Source of the DNA: Pseudomonas sp. LS-2
GTDB taxonomy: Bacteria > Pseudomonadota > Gammaproteobacteria > Pseudomonadales > Pseudomonadaceae
Assembly: GCF_003605735.1 (NCBI RefSeq)
Contig: NZ_QXTJ01000039.1
Span: 60,864 to 93,102, forward strand
Length of the DNA: 32,239 nucleotides
Reading direction: 5' to 3'
A model generated the notes under the pieces. That model had not been told where the DNA came from and did not search any database. It saw only the letters and a program-made list of their open reading frames with translations. The position numbers and the translations under genes are program-made. Below, piece after piece: positions 8,413-16,561 of this stretch; the first letter of the stretch is position 1, and each line of letters opens with the position of its first letter.

Positions 8413-9267
8413 ATGACTCAAATAACCGAAGTACACAAACAAGCCTTGTCGGCCGCGTTTGCATTGGCCACATTGTCCCGTTCAACCAGCACGTTGCAAA
8501 ACCCGAACTTTGCTGCGCCAACGGTAACCCAGGCCCCCGCCGGCATCCTTGATCCATTACTGGGTTCGGGCGGCGTGCAGGTGGAAGTCACCTACCCATC
8601 AATGGTGACTTCAGACATCATCGGACTGTCCTTCAACGGTGACGAGACGCTTCCCCCCGTGAACGGAAGCATTTTTCAGAAGGTCACGTTCAATGTGCCG
8701 GTTGCCAATGTGGCGGCAACCATCGGCAAGACCGTCCCGGTCCTCTATGCGGTCATTCGCCCGGACGGCACTACGATTTCCGAGACGCTGAGCCTTCAGG
8801 TCCAGCCAATCCCGGCAGCTCAGCTTCCCGCACCACAGATTACTCAGGCTGCAGGGGCCGAGCTCAACGTTTCGGGATTGACCGCAGATGCCGACGTGAC
8901 AGTCGCGGCATGGCCACTGATGCTTGCAGGGCAACGATTGTGGCTGCGCCTGGAGGGCTCGAACAATCTGGATCTTCCTGCATGGCAGGCGTTTCCCATC
9001 ACCGGCACAGGGCCGCAGACGGCGAAGGTTCCGCTCAGCTATCTTCAGGGCCTTGCCGACGCGTCAACGTTGCGCCTGATACTTGAAGTGTCGTTCGACA
9101 ATGGCGCGACGCGACAGGCGTTTCCTGTAACGAGCTATGCGATCAGTAATGGGCCTGCCGTCGTTACCATTACGATTACCAACGTTAAAGACTCGAAGGG
9201 GATCACCATCCCCGACAGAGGATCAACGACAGACACCTCGGTCACGATCGAGGGCACTGTCGCCTGA
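8413..9267 (+). CDS. Short Ig-like repeat protein, probably C-terminally truncated (284 aa)
   Basis: The start is the ATG at 8413, preceded by GGGAAGAA; the upstream ATG at 8356 would overlap the previous gene and lacks such a site. Two modules of the same family are visible (VEVTYPSMVTSDIIGLSFNG and VTVAAWPLMLAGQRLWLRLEG). The protein then enters a sequence typical of the first strands of a bacterial Ig-like repeat (ITNVKDSKG, then GSTTDTSVTIEGTVA) and stops there. The remainder of that domain is not recognisable in any frame downstream. The gene is therefore probably the stub of a longer repeat protein. It lies 26 nt after the preceding gene, consistent with an operon, and has no signal peptide. 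Confidence 0.7.
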   Translation: MTQITEVHKQALSAAFALATLSRSTSTLQNPNFAAPTVTQAPAGILDPLLGSGGVQVEVTYPSMVTSDIIGLSFNGDETLPPVNGSIFQKVTFNVPVANVAATIGKTVPVLYAVIRPDGTTISETLSLQVQPIPAAQLPAPQITQAAGAELNVSGLTADADVTVAAWPLMLAGQRLWLRLEGSNNLDLPAWQAFPITGTGPQTAKVPLSYLQGLADASTLRLILEVSFDNGATRQAFPVTSYAISNGPAVVTITITNVKDSKGITIPDRGSTTDTSVTIEGTVA

Positions 9268-9281
9268 TTGCGGATGAATTC

Positions 9282-9306
9282 AAGGTGGGCCCGCAGTCCA
9301 CCTTTC
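9282..9306. terminator. Bidirectional terminator-like hairpin between convergent genes
   Basis: AAGGTGG (9282-9288) pairs with CCACCTT (9298-9304) and is followed by TCT on the plus strand. It lies between the end of the third Ig-like gene and the end of the araC-type gene, where a shared terminator is expected. The stem is 7 bp and the T tract is short, so strength is uncertain. Confidence 0.5.
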
Positions 9307-9330
9307 TCGACCGAGGCCAAGGTGTTGGTA

Positions 9331-10134
9331 TCAGGCGCGGAAAAGCTCTCCGGGCGTAAACCCGAACAGGCCTTTGAAGGCAGCGATGAACGCGGAGGTG
9401 GAATCGTATCCACAGTTGAGCGCCGTGGTGGTCACGCTGTCGCCCTCCTCCAATGCATTGAGCGAGGCCAGCAGTCGCGCACGCTGCCGCCAGCCCCGAA
9501 AGCTGAGACCGGTTTCGCGCTGGAACAGGCGCATGAGCGTCTTTTCCGACATGTTCAGGCGTTGTGACCAGTCAGTGAGCGTGATCGACTGGCTCGGCTC
9601 TTCGACCAGTTCGTTGCACAGGGCCAGTAACTTTGTATGACGTGGCAACGGCAGGGAGAAACCGACTTCCGGCAGGCTCGCCAGTTGATCGAGCAGGACC
9701 TGAACGAGGCGCGCTTCATGGCTGTCTTGCTGAGGATAATCGGCGGGCAGCAGGCAGAAGGCTTTGATCAGTTCGCGAGCCAGGGGCGTGACTTCGAGCA
9801 CCCGGCAGCGGTCCGGTGCCCATAGAGAATCCTGCGTGCGCACATACAGGCTGCGCATTTCGGCGCGGGTGGAGGTCACGACTTCGTGATCCAGCCCGGC
9901 CGGAATCCACACGCCCCACTGCGGCGGCGCGAAGAAACTGCCCTGTTCGGTATGGACGCCCAGAACGCCACTGATGGCGTAGGAAAACTGCACCCAGTCA
10001 TGGCGATGGGTTGGGGTCCATGACCCTGCGCTGAGGCTTTCGGCGCGAGCGTACAGCGGGCGCGGCAGATCGGTGAGGCTGGGAACGAGTCGCAGCGTCT
10101 CGGGATTGCGCGAAGGATGTCCGTTGCTCGGCAT
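9331..10134 (-). CDS. AraC/XylS-family transcriptional regulator
   Basis: The product is 267 aa. The N-terminal half is a cupin-like sensor (THRHDWVQFSYAISGVLGVHT, then PPQWGVWIPAGLDHEV) of the type found in small AraC regulators. The C-terminal 100 residues hold the double helix-turn-helix. The first HTH is in SITLTDWSQRLNMSEKTLMRLFQRETGLSFRGWRQRARL and the second in SVTTTALNCGYDSTSAFIAAFKGLFGFTPGELF. The GY(D)S..F..AFK..FG.TP signature is diagnostic. The ligand and targets are unknown. The gene lies downstream of the thiolase gene on the same strand, separated by a REP pair, so it may or may not control the adjacent fatty-acyl genes. Confidence 0.9.
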   Translation of the reverse strand: MPSNGHPSRNPETLRLVPSLTDLPRPLYARAESLSAGSWTPTHRHDWVQFSYAISGVLGVHTEQGSFFAPPQWGVWIPAGLDHEVVTSTRAEMRSLYVRTQDSLWAPDRCRVLEVTPLARELIKAFCLLPADYPQQDSHEARLVQVLLDQLASLPEVGFSLPLPRHTKLLALCNELVEEPSQSITLTDWSQRLNMSEKTLMRLFQRETGLSFRGWRQRARLLASLNALEEGDSVTTTALNCGYDSTSAFIAAFKGLFGFTPGELFRA

Positions 10135-10184
10135 GGGCGGGCCTTGGGTGGTGTGGACGGCAGTTTATCCAGAACGACATCAAA

Positions 10185-10277
10185 CCTGTAGGAGCGCGCT
10201 TGCCCGCGAAGGCGGTGTGTCAGATTACCTTTACGTGCCAGCCCCACCGCCGTCGCCGGCAAGCGCGCTCCTACAGG
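10185..10277. repeat. REP inverted pair
   Basis: CCTGTAGGAGCGCGCTTGCC at the left is mirrored by GGCAAGCGCGCTCCTACAGG at the right, with further pairing (GGCGGTG / CACCGCC) inside. This is a typical Pseudomonas REP doublet of the GCGCGCTTGCC type. It sits between the stop of the thiolase gene and the start of the araC-type gene, where it can form a long hairpin in RNA. Confidence 0.9.
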
Positions 10278-10326
10278 TGATCGCCAAGTTCATGCGAATT
10301 GCCAACAACCTCCGTCCCGCATCCAT

Positions 10327-11604
10327 CTACCGCTCCAGGATTGCCGTCACGCCCTGCCCACCCGCCGCACAGATGGAGATCAACCCGCGTCCCTGCCCTG
10401 CGGCACTGAGCAGCTTGGCGAGGTTGGTGACGATGCGACCGCCCGTTGCCGCGAACGGGTGACCGGCTGCCAGCGAACTGCCTTTGACATTGAGCTTGCT
10501 GCGATCGATTGAGCCCAATGGTGCGTCGAGGCCCAGCCGGGTCTTGCAGTAGTCCGCATCTTCCCAGGCTTTCAACGTACAGAGCACCTGCGCAGCAAAC
10601 GCTTCGTGGATTTCGTAATAGTCGAAGTCCTGCAACGTCAAGCCGTTGCGGGCCAGCAAACGCGGCACCGCGTAGACCGGCGCCATCAGCAGTCCCTCTT
10701 CCCCTCGAACGAAATCCACGGCCGCTGCCTCGCCGTCGCGCCAGTAAGCGAGCACTGGCAGACCGCGCTCGCGCGCCCACTCCTCACTGCCGAGCAACAC
10801 CAGTGACGCGCCGTCGGTGAGCGGTGTGGAGTTGCCCGCTGTCAGCGTGCCTTTGGCGCTGCGCTCGTATGCAGGTTTCAGGGATGCAAGCTTCTCCAGG
10901 CTGGCATCGACACGCAAGTTGTTGTCGCGAGTCAGCCCGAGAAACGGGGTCATCAAATCGCTCTGCCAACCTTCGGCGTAGGCCGCCGCCATTTTCTGAT
11001 GGCTTTCCAGCGCCAGTTGATCCTGCGCATCGCGAGGGATCTGCCAGGTCTGAGCCATCAACTCGCAATGCTGACCCATCGACAGCCCTGTGCGCGGCTC
11101 GCCATTGCGTGGCAGTTCGGGCTTGAGGTTGTGCGGGCGCAGTTGGCTGAGCGCCTTGATTTTGTCGCCGGTGGTTTTGCTGCGATTGACCTGCAACAGA
11201 ATCTGTCGCAAGTCCTCATTCACACCGATGGGCGCGTCAGACGTGGTGTCGACGCCGCCCGCGATGCCACATTCGATCTGTCCTAACGCGATCTTGTTGG
11301 CCACCAGCAACGCCGCTTCAAGCCCGGTGCCACAGGCCTGTTGTATGTCGTAGGCCGGAGTTTGTGGCGACAGCCGCGAGCCGAGCACGCATTCGCGGGT
11401 CAGGTTGAAATCCCGGGAGTGCTTGAGCACAGCCCCCGCCGCCACTTCCCCCATGCGCAGCCCATGGAGATTGAACCGCTCGATAAGGCCCTCCAGCGCT
11501 GCGGTCAGCATCTCCTGATTGCTGGCAGTGGCGTACGCGCCGTTGGAACGGGCGAAAGGAATTCGATTCCCCCCGATGATGGCCACGCGGCGTGTCTGAC
11601 TCAT
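10327..11604 (-). CDS. Acetyl-CoA C-acetyltransferase / 3-ketoacyl-CoA thiolase (FadA2/FadI-like)
   Basis: The product is 425 aa, the usual thiolase length, with AGGGAG upstream of the ATG. It carries the three thiolase signatures. The acyl-accepting Cys91 lies in QQACGTGLEA, a HEAFAAQ block replaces the usual NEAFA, and His382 is in AAGHPFAATGGR. The C-terminal catalytic Cys412 lies in ICAAGGQG. The enzyme condenses acetyl-CoA or cleaves 3-ketoacyl-CoA in the cytoplasm. The HEAFA variant is typical of the FadI/trifunctional-protein branch. It is divergent from a long FabG-type reductase, and a MaoC-type dehydratase follows that gene, so the set could build or degrade a specific acyl chain. 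The substrate is not evident. Confidence 0.92.
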   Translation of the reverse strand: MSQTRRVAIIGGNRIPFARSNGAYATASNQEMLTAALEGLIERFNLHGLRMGEVAAGAVLKHSRDFNLTRECVLGSRLSPQTPAYDIQQACGTGLEAALLVANKIALGQIECGIAGGVDTTSDAPIGVNEDLRQILLQVNRSKTTGDKIKALSQLRPHNLKPELPRNGEPRTGLSMGQHCELMAQTWQIPRDAQDQLALESHQKMAAAYAEGWQSDLMTPFLGLTRDNNLRVDASLEKLASLKPAYERSAKGTLTAGNSTPLTDGASLVLLGSEEWARERGLPVLAYWRDGEAAAVDFVRGEEGLLMAPVYAVPRLLARNGLTLQDFDYYEIHEAFAAQVLCTLKAWEDADYCKTRLGLDAPLGSIDRSKLNVKGSSLAAGHPFAATGGRIVTNLAKLLSAAGQGRGLISICAAGGQGVTAILER

Positions 11605-11707
11605 TGAAATCTCCCTTTCTTGTGTGAATAGCTCGACTGAAGAGCGTAGGACTTATTGCAGGCTGATGTGGTCCACTCTTTGAACCCCGACTCAAGGAGA
11701 GTGTTCC
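11605..11707. promoter_or_regulatory. Divergent promoter gap between thiolase and FabG-like genes
   Basis: This 103-bp gap must contain promoters for both directions. It holds ribosome binding sites for both genes (AGGGAG read on the minus strand; AAGGAG at 11694-11699) and one GTAGGACT at 11646-11653. The reverse complement of that 8-mer occurs twice in front of the pprB-like gene. No confident -35/-10 hexamers were assigned. Confidence 0.5.
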
Positions 11708-13063
11708 ATGGCATCTGATCGCTACATTGACTTCGCCAACTCGGACATCGGTCGCCGACTGGTTGGAGCCGTGGGGCTTCCGGCACCGGTTCGTCTGGAG
11801 CGCTGGCAGGCCGGGCGTCTGCGTCCCGTGGAAGGCGCATTGCTGCTCAGTGGCGGCCCTTTGGCCGAACAGGTCAGCGGCTTTGCTCCGCGCATGACCG
11901 ACCTGCTGTTCAGTTTCGGCAGTGAGGTGAGCGGCGCGCACCCTTGGACAGCCGAACAGGGTTCGAAAATCAAGGCCGTGGTGTTCGATGCCAGCGCCCT
12001 ACTGCACACCAGCCAGCTAGGCCAATTACGCGAATTCTTCCAGCCAATCCTGCGCAATCTGGATCACAGCGCCCACATTGTGATCCTTGCCCGCGCACCT
12101 GAGGCGCAGGCCGATCCGCTCGCCGCCAGCACCCAGCAGGCCGTCGAGGGTTTCAGCCGTTCGCTCGCCAAAGAGATGCGCAACGGCGGCACGGTTCAAC
12201 TGCTGCAAGTGGAAGAAGGCGCCGAAGATCAACTCGAGGGCGCGTTGCGCTTCTTCCTCTCACCCAAGAGCGCGTTCATCTCCGGCCAGGTGATTCGCCT
12301 GAGCGCCTGCGCCGCCAAGGTGCAGGACTGGAGCCGTCCACTGGCTGGCCGCAAGGCGCTGGTGACCGGCGCCGCTCGCGGGATCGGCGCGGCGATTGCC
12401 GAAACCCTCGCACGGGATGGCGCGGAGATTGTGTTGCTGGATGTGCCACAGGCCAAATCCGATCTCGAAGCCCTGGCTGCGCGCTTGGGAGGACAGGCGC
12501 TGGTGCTCGATATCTGCGCGCCGGATGCCGCAGCGCGCTTGATCGAGCAGATTCCTGGCGGGCTCGACATCGTGGTGCATAACGCAGGCATCACGCGGGA
12601 CAAGACGCTGGCGAACATGACCGCGGACTTCTGGGATTCCGTACTCAACGTCAACCTCAACGCCCCGCAGGTACTGACGCAAGCGCTGATCGATGGCGGC
12701 GCACTGCACGACAACGGCAGCGTGATTCTCATGGCGTCCATCAGTGGACTGGCGGGCAACCGCGGGCAAACCAACTACACCACCAGCAAAGCCGGGTTGA
12801 TCGGATTGGCGCGGGCCATGGCACCGTCATTGAAAGAGCGTGGCATCAGCATCAACGCTGTAGCGCCGGGCTTCATCGAAACCAGCATGACCGCACACAT
12901 GCCGTTCGCATTGCGTGAAGCCGGGCGTCGCATGAGCTCGCTGGGACAGGGCGGCGTGCCCCAAGACGTCGCCGAGGCCGTGGCATGGCTGAGCCAACCG
13001 GGCACCGGCTCGGTGAGCGGTCAGGTATTGCGGGTCTGTGGACAAAGCGTCATTGGCGCGTAA
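11708..13063 (+). CDS. High-molecular-weight 3-oxoacyl reductase (FabG4-like SDR)
   Basis: The product is 451 aa, nearly twice the length of a standard FabG. The N-terminal 200 residues are a degenerate Rossmann-like half without a nucleotide-binding glycine motif. The C-terminal half is a classical short-chain dehydrogenase: cofactor motif TGAARGIG (about 219-226), NAG (about 291-293), and catalytic Ser344, Tyr357 and Lys361 in ASISG...NYTTSKAG. This two-part layout matches the HMW FabG class typified by mycobacterial FabG4. The enzyme would reduce a 3-oxoacyl thioester with NAD(P)H. AAGGAG lies 8 nt before the ATG. Next to a thiolase and a MaoC dehydratase it can supply the second step of a condensation-reduction-dehydration series. 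The named substrate is unknown. Confidence 0.9.
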   Translation: MASDRYIDFANSDIGRRLVGAVGLPAPVRLERWQAGRLRPVEGALLLSGGPLAEQVSGFAPRMTDLLFSFGSEVSGAHPWTAEQGSKIKAVVFDASALLHTSQLGQLREFFQPILRNLDHSAHIVILARAPEAQADPLAASTQQAVEGFSRSLAKEMRNGGTVQLLQVEEGAEDQLEGALRFFLSPKSAFISGQVIRLSACAAKVQDWSRPLAGRKALVTGAARGIGAAIAETLARDGAEIVLLDVPQAKSDLEALAARLGGQALVLDICAPDAAARLIEQIPGGLDIVVHNAGITRDKTLANMTADFWDSVLNVNLNAPQVLTQALIDGGALHDNGSVILMASISGLAGNRGQTNYTTSKAGLIGLARAMAPSLKERGISINAVAPGFIETSMTAHMPFALREAGRRMSSLGQGGVPQDVAEAVAWLSQPGTGSVSGQVLRVCGQSVIGA

Positions 13064-13082
13064 GAAGCCACGCTGCTTTCTC

Positions 13083-13148
13083 TAGCAGTGCGGCTTGCCG
13101 GCGGCAGCGATTTCAAGACCGTCGCCGCCGGCAAGCCGTGCTGCTACA
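13083..13148. repeat. REP inverted pair
   Basis: GCGGCTTGCCGGCGGC pairs with GCCGCCGGCAAGCCG, flanked by AGCAGT and CTGCTACA. The core (GGCTTGCCGG) differs from the GCGCGCTTGCC type found at 10185 and 14085. It separates the FabG-like and MaoC-like genes and may modulate expression between them. Confidence 0.88.
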
Positions 13149-13206
13149 GAGTGAACAAAAACGCATGTGCGATTACGACGTGAAGGTGAGAACAGGAGAA
13201 ACCTCG

Positions 13207-14064
13207 ATGAGTGCACACTGGCGTTATCTGGATGCTCCCCCGGCCCTGCCAGGTTTGTTCATGCAGGCCGCGCTGCGGCGCAAGGTCAGTGGCACGCACT
13301 TGCCCGATCAAGGCCTGCGTTGCTGGGTGTCGGTGGATCCGGAAAAGGTCAACGGGTTCGCCAAGGTCTGTGGTTTCGTCCCAGGCAGTCTGCTGCCGCC
13401 GACTTATCCACATGTGCTGGCGTTTCCGCTGCAAATGAAACTGCTGACCGACAAGGACTTTCCGTTTCCGCTGTTGGGGCTGGTGCATCTGAATAATCGC
13501 ATCAGCATCCGGCGCCCGCTGGGGAGTGTGATCAAGGCGCAGGTCAGCGTGCGGGTGGACAATCTCAAGCCCCACGCCAAGGGCGCGACGTTCAGCCTGA
13601 TCACTCAGATCGAAGACGCCTTGGGGCTGCTATGGGAAGAAGACAGCACCATGCTCTGCCGAGGTGTGCAGATCGAAGGTGAGCCGGAGGGCGCCTATGA
13701 ACCTGCACCGCTGCCCATGACCGAATTGGCGACATGGTATGCGCCCGCCGACATCGGTCGGCAGTACGCCAGGGTCAGCGGCGATTACAACCCGATTCAC
13801 CTGAGTGACAGCAGCGCCAGGCTCTTCGGTTTCCCTAAAGCCATCGCTCATGGCCTGTGGATAAAAAGCCGGACACTGGCCGCGCTGGACGATCATCTAC
13901 CGGCGTCGAACGTGGATATCTCGGGGGAGTCTCCAAAGCCGGTACGCCTGCCCAGTGAAGTGACACTGTCGGCCAGTGCGGCAGGGTCCCATGGCCAGCT
14001 CAAGCTGGAGGGCAAGGAAGGGATCGTGCATATGCTCGGAAGCTGGCAGCCGGCGTCGGAGTGA
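13207..14064 (+). CDS. MaoC-family dehydratase (HtdX-like)
   Basis: The product is 285 aa from the ATG at 13207, which has AGGAGA upstream; the longer open frame starting at 12985 overlaps the FabG gene and is not credible. The C-terminal part holds the hydratase-2 motif YARVSGDYNPIHLSDSSARLFGFPKAIAHGLW, with the expected catalytic Asp (about 193) and His (about 198). The first 150 residues probably form a second, non-catalytic hotdog fold, as in double-hotdog 3-hydroxyacyl dehydratases. It would dehydrate 3-hydroxyacyl thioesters, the step after the FabG-like enzyme. Gene content matches mycobacterial fadA2-fabG4-htdX, which supports the call, although the thiolase is divergent here. Confidence 0.88.
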   Translation: MSAHWRYLDAPPALPGLFMQAALRRKVSGTHLPDQGLRCWVSVDPEKVNGFAKVCGFVPGSLLPPTYPHVLAFPLQMKLLTDKDFPFPLLGLVHLNNRISIRRPLGSVIKAQVSVRVDNLKPHAKGATFSLITQIEDALGLLWEEDSTMLCRGVQIEGEPEGAYEPAPLPMTELATWYAPADIGRQYARVSGDYNPIHLSDSSARLFGFPKAIAHGLWIKSRTLAALDDHLPASNVDISGESPKPVRLPSEVTLSASAAGSHGQLKLEGKEGIVHMLGSWQPASE

Positions 14065-14084
14065 TGAGTCGGCTGCGCAGGCAT

Positions 14085-14173
14085 TGTAGACGCGCGCTTG
14101 CCCGCGATTGGGCGACTGCGCCGTCATCGTCGTAGCAAACACACCGCCATCGCGGGCAAGCGCGCTCCTACAA
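14085..14173. repeat. REP inverted pair
   Basis: CGCGCTTGCCCGCGAT on the left is mirrored by ATCGCGGGCAAGCGCG on the right, with TGTAGA and TCCTACAA ends. It belongs to the same subtype as the pair at 10185. It lies between the MaoC-like and MazG-like genes. Confidence 0.88.
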
Positions 14174-14238
14174 CGTTCGTGAGCGCTTGCTTCAATCGCT
14201 CATCCCCCTGAAGCTACGCACCTTCAGGAGACCCGCAC

Positions 14239-14544
14239 ATGAACCTCGACGAACTTACCCAGCGCCTGCACCGCATCCGCGATACCAACGACTGGCGGCA
14301 ATTCCATAGCCCCAAGAACCTGGCCATGGCCGCCAGCGTTGAAATGGCCGAGCTGGTGGAAATCTTCCAGTGGAAAACCGAGGAACAATCGCGCCGGTTG
14401 CCGCCAGACGAACTGGCCCATGCCGGTCAGGAAGTGGGGGACATCGTGTTGTATTTGCTGTTGATGTGCAGCGAACTGGGTCTGGACATGGATGAAGTGG
14501 TTCGCGCCAAACTGGCCGACAGCGAGCGGCGGTTCAGCAAATGA
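14239..14544 (+). CDS. MazG-like nucleotide pyrophosphohydrolase
   Basis: The product is 101 aa and all-alpha. It contains the metal-binding pattern of the MazG/RS21-C6 (dCTPase-like) family: Glu35 and Glu38 in EMAELVE, and Glu65 and Asp68 in EVGDIVLYLL. Such enzymes hydrolyse non-canonical or excess (d)NTPs to monophosphates and help clean the nucleotide pool. AGGAG lies 9 nt upstream of the ATG. The stop overlaps the next start by 4 nt (ATGA), so the two genes are translationally coupled. Confidence 0.88.
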   Translation: MNLDELTQRLHRIRDTNDWRQFHSPKNLAMAASVEMAELVEIFQWKTEEQSRRLPPDELAHAGQEVGDIVLYLLLMCSELGLDMDEVVRAKLADSERRFSK

Positions 14545-15290
14545 GCGACCGTCATTTCGACCAGTTGGCGACGCGCTTCGCTGAAAAGATCTACGGCGGC
14601 GCGAAAGGCGCGATTCGACTCGCAGTGTTACAGGCGGACCTGAAAGAGTCGCTGCCGGATCGCCCAATGCGCGTACTGGACATCGGCGCGGGGCTGGGCC
14701 ACATGTCGCTGTGGCTGGCCGAACGCGGCCATGACGTCACCCTCGCCGAGCCCGCCGAACCCATGCTGGAAGGCGCCCGACAGCGCTTTGCTGAAGCCGG
14801 ACAGTCCGGGACGTTCATCCAGGCGCCCTGGCAAGACCTGCCAGGTCAGTTGAACGAGCCTTACGATCTGGTGTTGTGTCATGCAGTGCTGGAATGGCTG
14901 GCCGAACCCCACGCGATCCTCCCTGCGCTGCACCAACTGACCAAAGCCGATGGCTGGCTGTCGCTGGCGTTCTACAACCGCGACGCGCTGATTTATCGCA
15001 ATTTGCTCAAGGGCCATTTCAAGAAAATGCGCCGAAACAACCTGGCGGGTGAAAAACAGAGTCTAACCCCGCAACAACCTCTTGATCCGCGCGAATTAGC
15101 GGCGCAACTTGAGGGTCTGTGGCGAGTCGAAACCCAGAGTGGCGTTCGGGTTTTCCACGACTACATGCCGGTGGAGTTTCAGACTAAAGCTGAACTGTCA
15201 GACTTGCTGGAAATGGAACTCGCGCATCGTCGCCACCCGAGTTTTGCCGGACTGGGACGTTATCTGCACTGGATGTGCCGACCTGTTTGA
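14541..15290 (+). CDS. cmoM: tRNA 5-carboxymethoxyuridine methyltransferase (CmoM-like)
   Basis: The product is 249 aa and a class I SAM-dependent methyltransferase, with motif [13 protein letters not shown] near residue 45. The acidic residue after strand 2 is in TLAEPAEPM, and the block [14 protein letters not shown] follows. It aligns from memory along most of its length with E. coli CmoM (formerly SmtA): [21 protein letters not shown] at the start, [16 protein letters not shown] in the middle, [11 protein letters not shown] and LGRYLHW near the end. CmoM methylates cmo5U34 to mcmo5U in wobble positions. It overlaps the MazG-like gene by 4 nt. The functional link between them is not obvious. 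Confidence 0.9.
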   Translation: MSDRHFDQLATRFAEKIYGGAKGAIRLAVLQADLKESLPDRPMRVLDIGAGLGHMSLWLAERGHDVTLAEPAEPMLEGARQRFAEAGQSGTFIQAPWQDLPGQLNEPYDLVLCHAVLEWLAEPHAILPALHQLTKADGWLSLAFYNRDALIYRNLLKGHFKKMRRNNLAGEKQSLTPQQPLDPRELAAQLEGLWRVETQSGVRVFHDYMPVEFQTKAELSDLLEMELAHRRHPSFAGLGRYLHWMCRPV

Positions 15291-15310
15291 GGCTATCTGC
15301 GGAGACCATC

Positions 15311-15946
15311 ATGAAACGCTGCCTCGCTTTGCTGCCCCTCTGCCTGGGCCTTGCCGCCTGTCAGAGCCCCAATCCCTACACCGCCGTTTCTGCTGCGATC
15401 CCACCTGCCCCGCCACAGGCTGCCAACGCGATCGACATGAGTGCCTACCCCGCAGCGCCCCGAGACTACGGGCGCTATCGTAACTGGACCTGGCTCAACG
15501 GCCAGTTGCCGCCGGGCACCCAATGGGCCGATTCGGCGCAGGTGGCCGAAGCAGTCAGCAACGGGCTGGATCAGCGAGGCTTGCGGCCGTCGCAGAATCC
15601 GCAAGCGGCTGACTTGCAGGTCGCCGCAAACACCCGTACCGAAACCCGTATACGCCAGGTACGAGACGATTATTACGACCCGTACTACGGTGGCTCCGGC
15701 GTCGGGGCCGGTTATTACGGGGGCAACGGTTACCGCAATGGTTACGGGGGTTATGCCACCGTTCCCATCGTGCGGACCTATCAAGAACAAGTGGTCGTGG
15801 TGAGCATCAGCATGTTCGATGCACGCAGCGGCCAGCCCGTATGGAGCGCCAGTGCCGAAACCGGCAGTGGCGGCGATCAGTCGGATCGCGCCAAGGCGTT
15901 GCGCCAGGCCGTGCAGCGCGCCTTGACCGCCTACCCACCGTCGTAG
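15311..15946 (+). CDS. DUF4136 lipoprotein
   Basis: The product is 211 aa from the ATG at 15311, with GGAGA 5 nt upstream. A lipoprotein signal is clear: [17 protein letters not shown] followed by Gln after the lipidated Cys. The mature part has the DUF4136 pattern: a [13 protein letters not shown] opening, then [26 protein letters not shown], and [21 protein letters not shown] near the end. An inserted Tyr/Gly-rich loop ([10 protein letters not shown]...[14 protein letters not shown]) lies in the middle. It is envelope-associated, and no enzymatic role is known for the family. It starts 20 nt after cmoM and is followed by a paralogue. Confidence 0.88.
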   Translation: MKRCLALLPLCLGLAACQSPNPYTAVSAAIPPAPPQAANAIDMSAYPAAPRDYGRYRNWTWLNGQLPPGTQWADSAQVAEAVSNGLDQRGLRPSQNPQAADLQVAANTRTETRIRQVRDDYYDPYYGGSGVGAGYYGGNGYRNGYGGYATVPIVRTYQEQVVVVSISMFDARSGQPVWSASAETGSGGDQSDRAKALRQAVQRALTAYPPS

Positions 15947-15986
15947 CACCCGCTGCGTCGATTTTTGACATGTCTGGAGAGCCATC

Positions 15987-16553
15987 ATGTTCCGCTGCAT
16001 CGCTGTCGTGTGTGTTGCCCTGCTGCTCAGCGCCTGCCAGACCGATCGGGTCAATCGTGACTTCGACGCACAGCGCGACTTCGGCGGGTATAGAACCTGG
16101 GCCTGGAAAGAACCGGCTCTGCAGTATCAGCCCAATGATCCTAGGATCAAGAGCGACCTGACCGAGCAACGCATTCGCCAATCGGTCGGTGAGCAGCTCG
16201 ATCAGCGCGGGTTGCGCATGGCCGCCCCGGGCGTGAAGGCTGACGTGCAGGTACAAGCCTGGCTGATCGTCGAGAATCGTCAGCAGCTGGTGACCACCAA
16301 CTACGGCGGTGGCGGCTATTGGGGCAACCCGTGGGGCGGGTACTGGGGCGGCCCGATCGGCACCGAAACGCGCAATGTCGATTACAAGGTCTCGACCCTG
16401 CAGATCGACATGCTCGACGGCAAGGACGGCAAACTGGTGTGGCGTGGCAGCACCGAACAGGTCATGAGCGACAGCAACGCCAACCCGGCTGCTCGGGAAC
16501 TGGCGTTGCGTCAGACCGTACAAAAAATCCTGCAGCAGTATCCGCCGCATTGA
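15987..16553 (+). CDS. DUF4136 lipoprotein (paralogue)
   Basis: The product is 188 aa. The lipoprotein signal MFRCIAVVCVALLLSAC is followed by Gln. The DUF4136 landmarks are present: DFDAQRDFGGYRTWAWKE, IRQSVGEQLDQRGLRM, DVQVQAWLIVENR, STLQIDMLDGKDGKLVWRGST, and a helical AARELALRQTVQKILQQYPP end. It carries its own aromatic Gly-rich loop (NYGGGGYWGNPWGGYWGG) at the same position as the Tyr/Gly loop of its neighbour. The two genes are 40 nt apart and probably co-transcribed, so they look like an old tandem duplication. Their role is unknown. Confidence 0.9.
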   Translation: MFRCIAVVCVALLLSACQTDRVNRDFDAQRDFGGYRTWAWKEPALQYQPNDPRIKSDLTEQRIRQSVGEQLDQRGLRMAAPGVKADVQVQAWLIVENRQQLVTTNYGGGGYWGNPWGGYWGGPIGTETRNVDYKVSTLQIDMLDGKDGKLVWRGSTEQVMSDSNANPAARELALRQTVQKILQQYPPH

Positions 16554-16561
16554 CAAACCGC

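Noticed and set aside
9331..10134. Regulator of the Ig-like gene run
   Set aside because: The gene is convergent with that run and separated by a terminator-like hairpin; nothing in the sequence links them.
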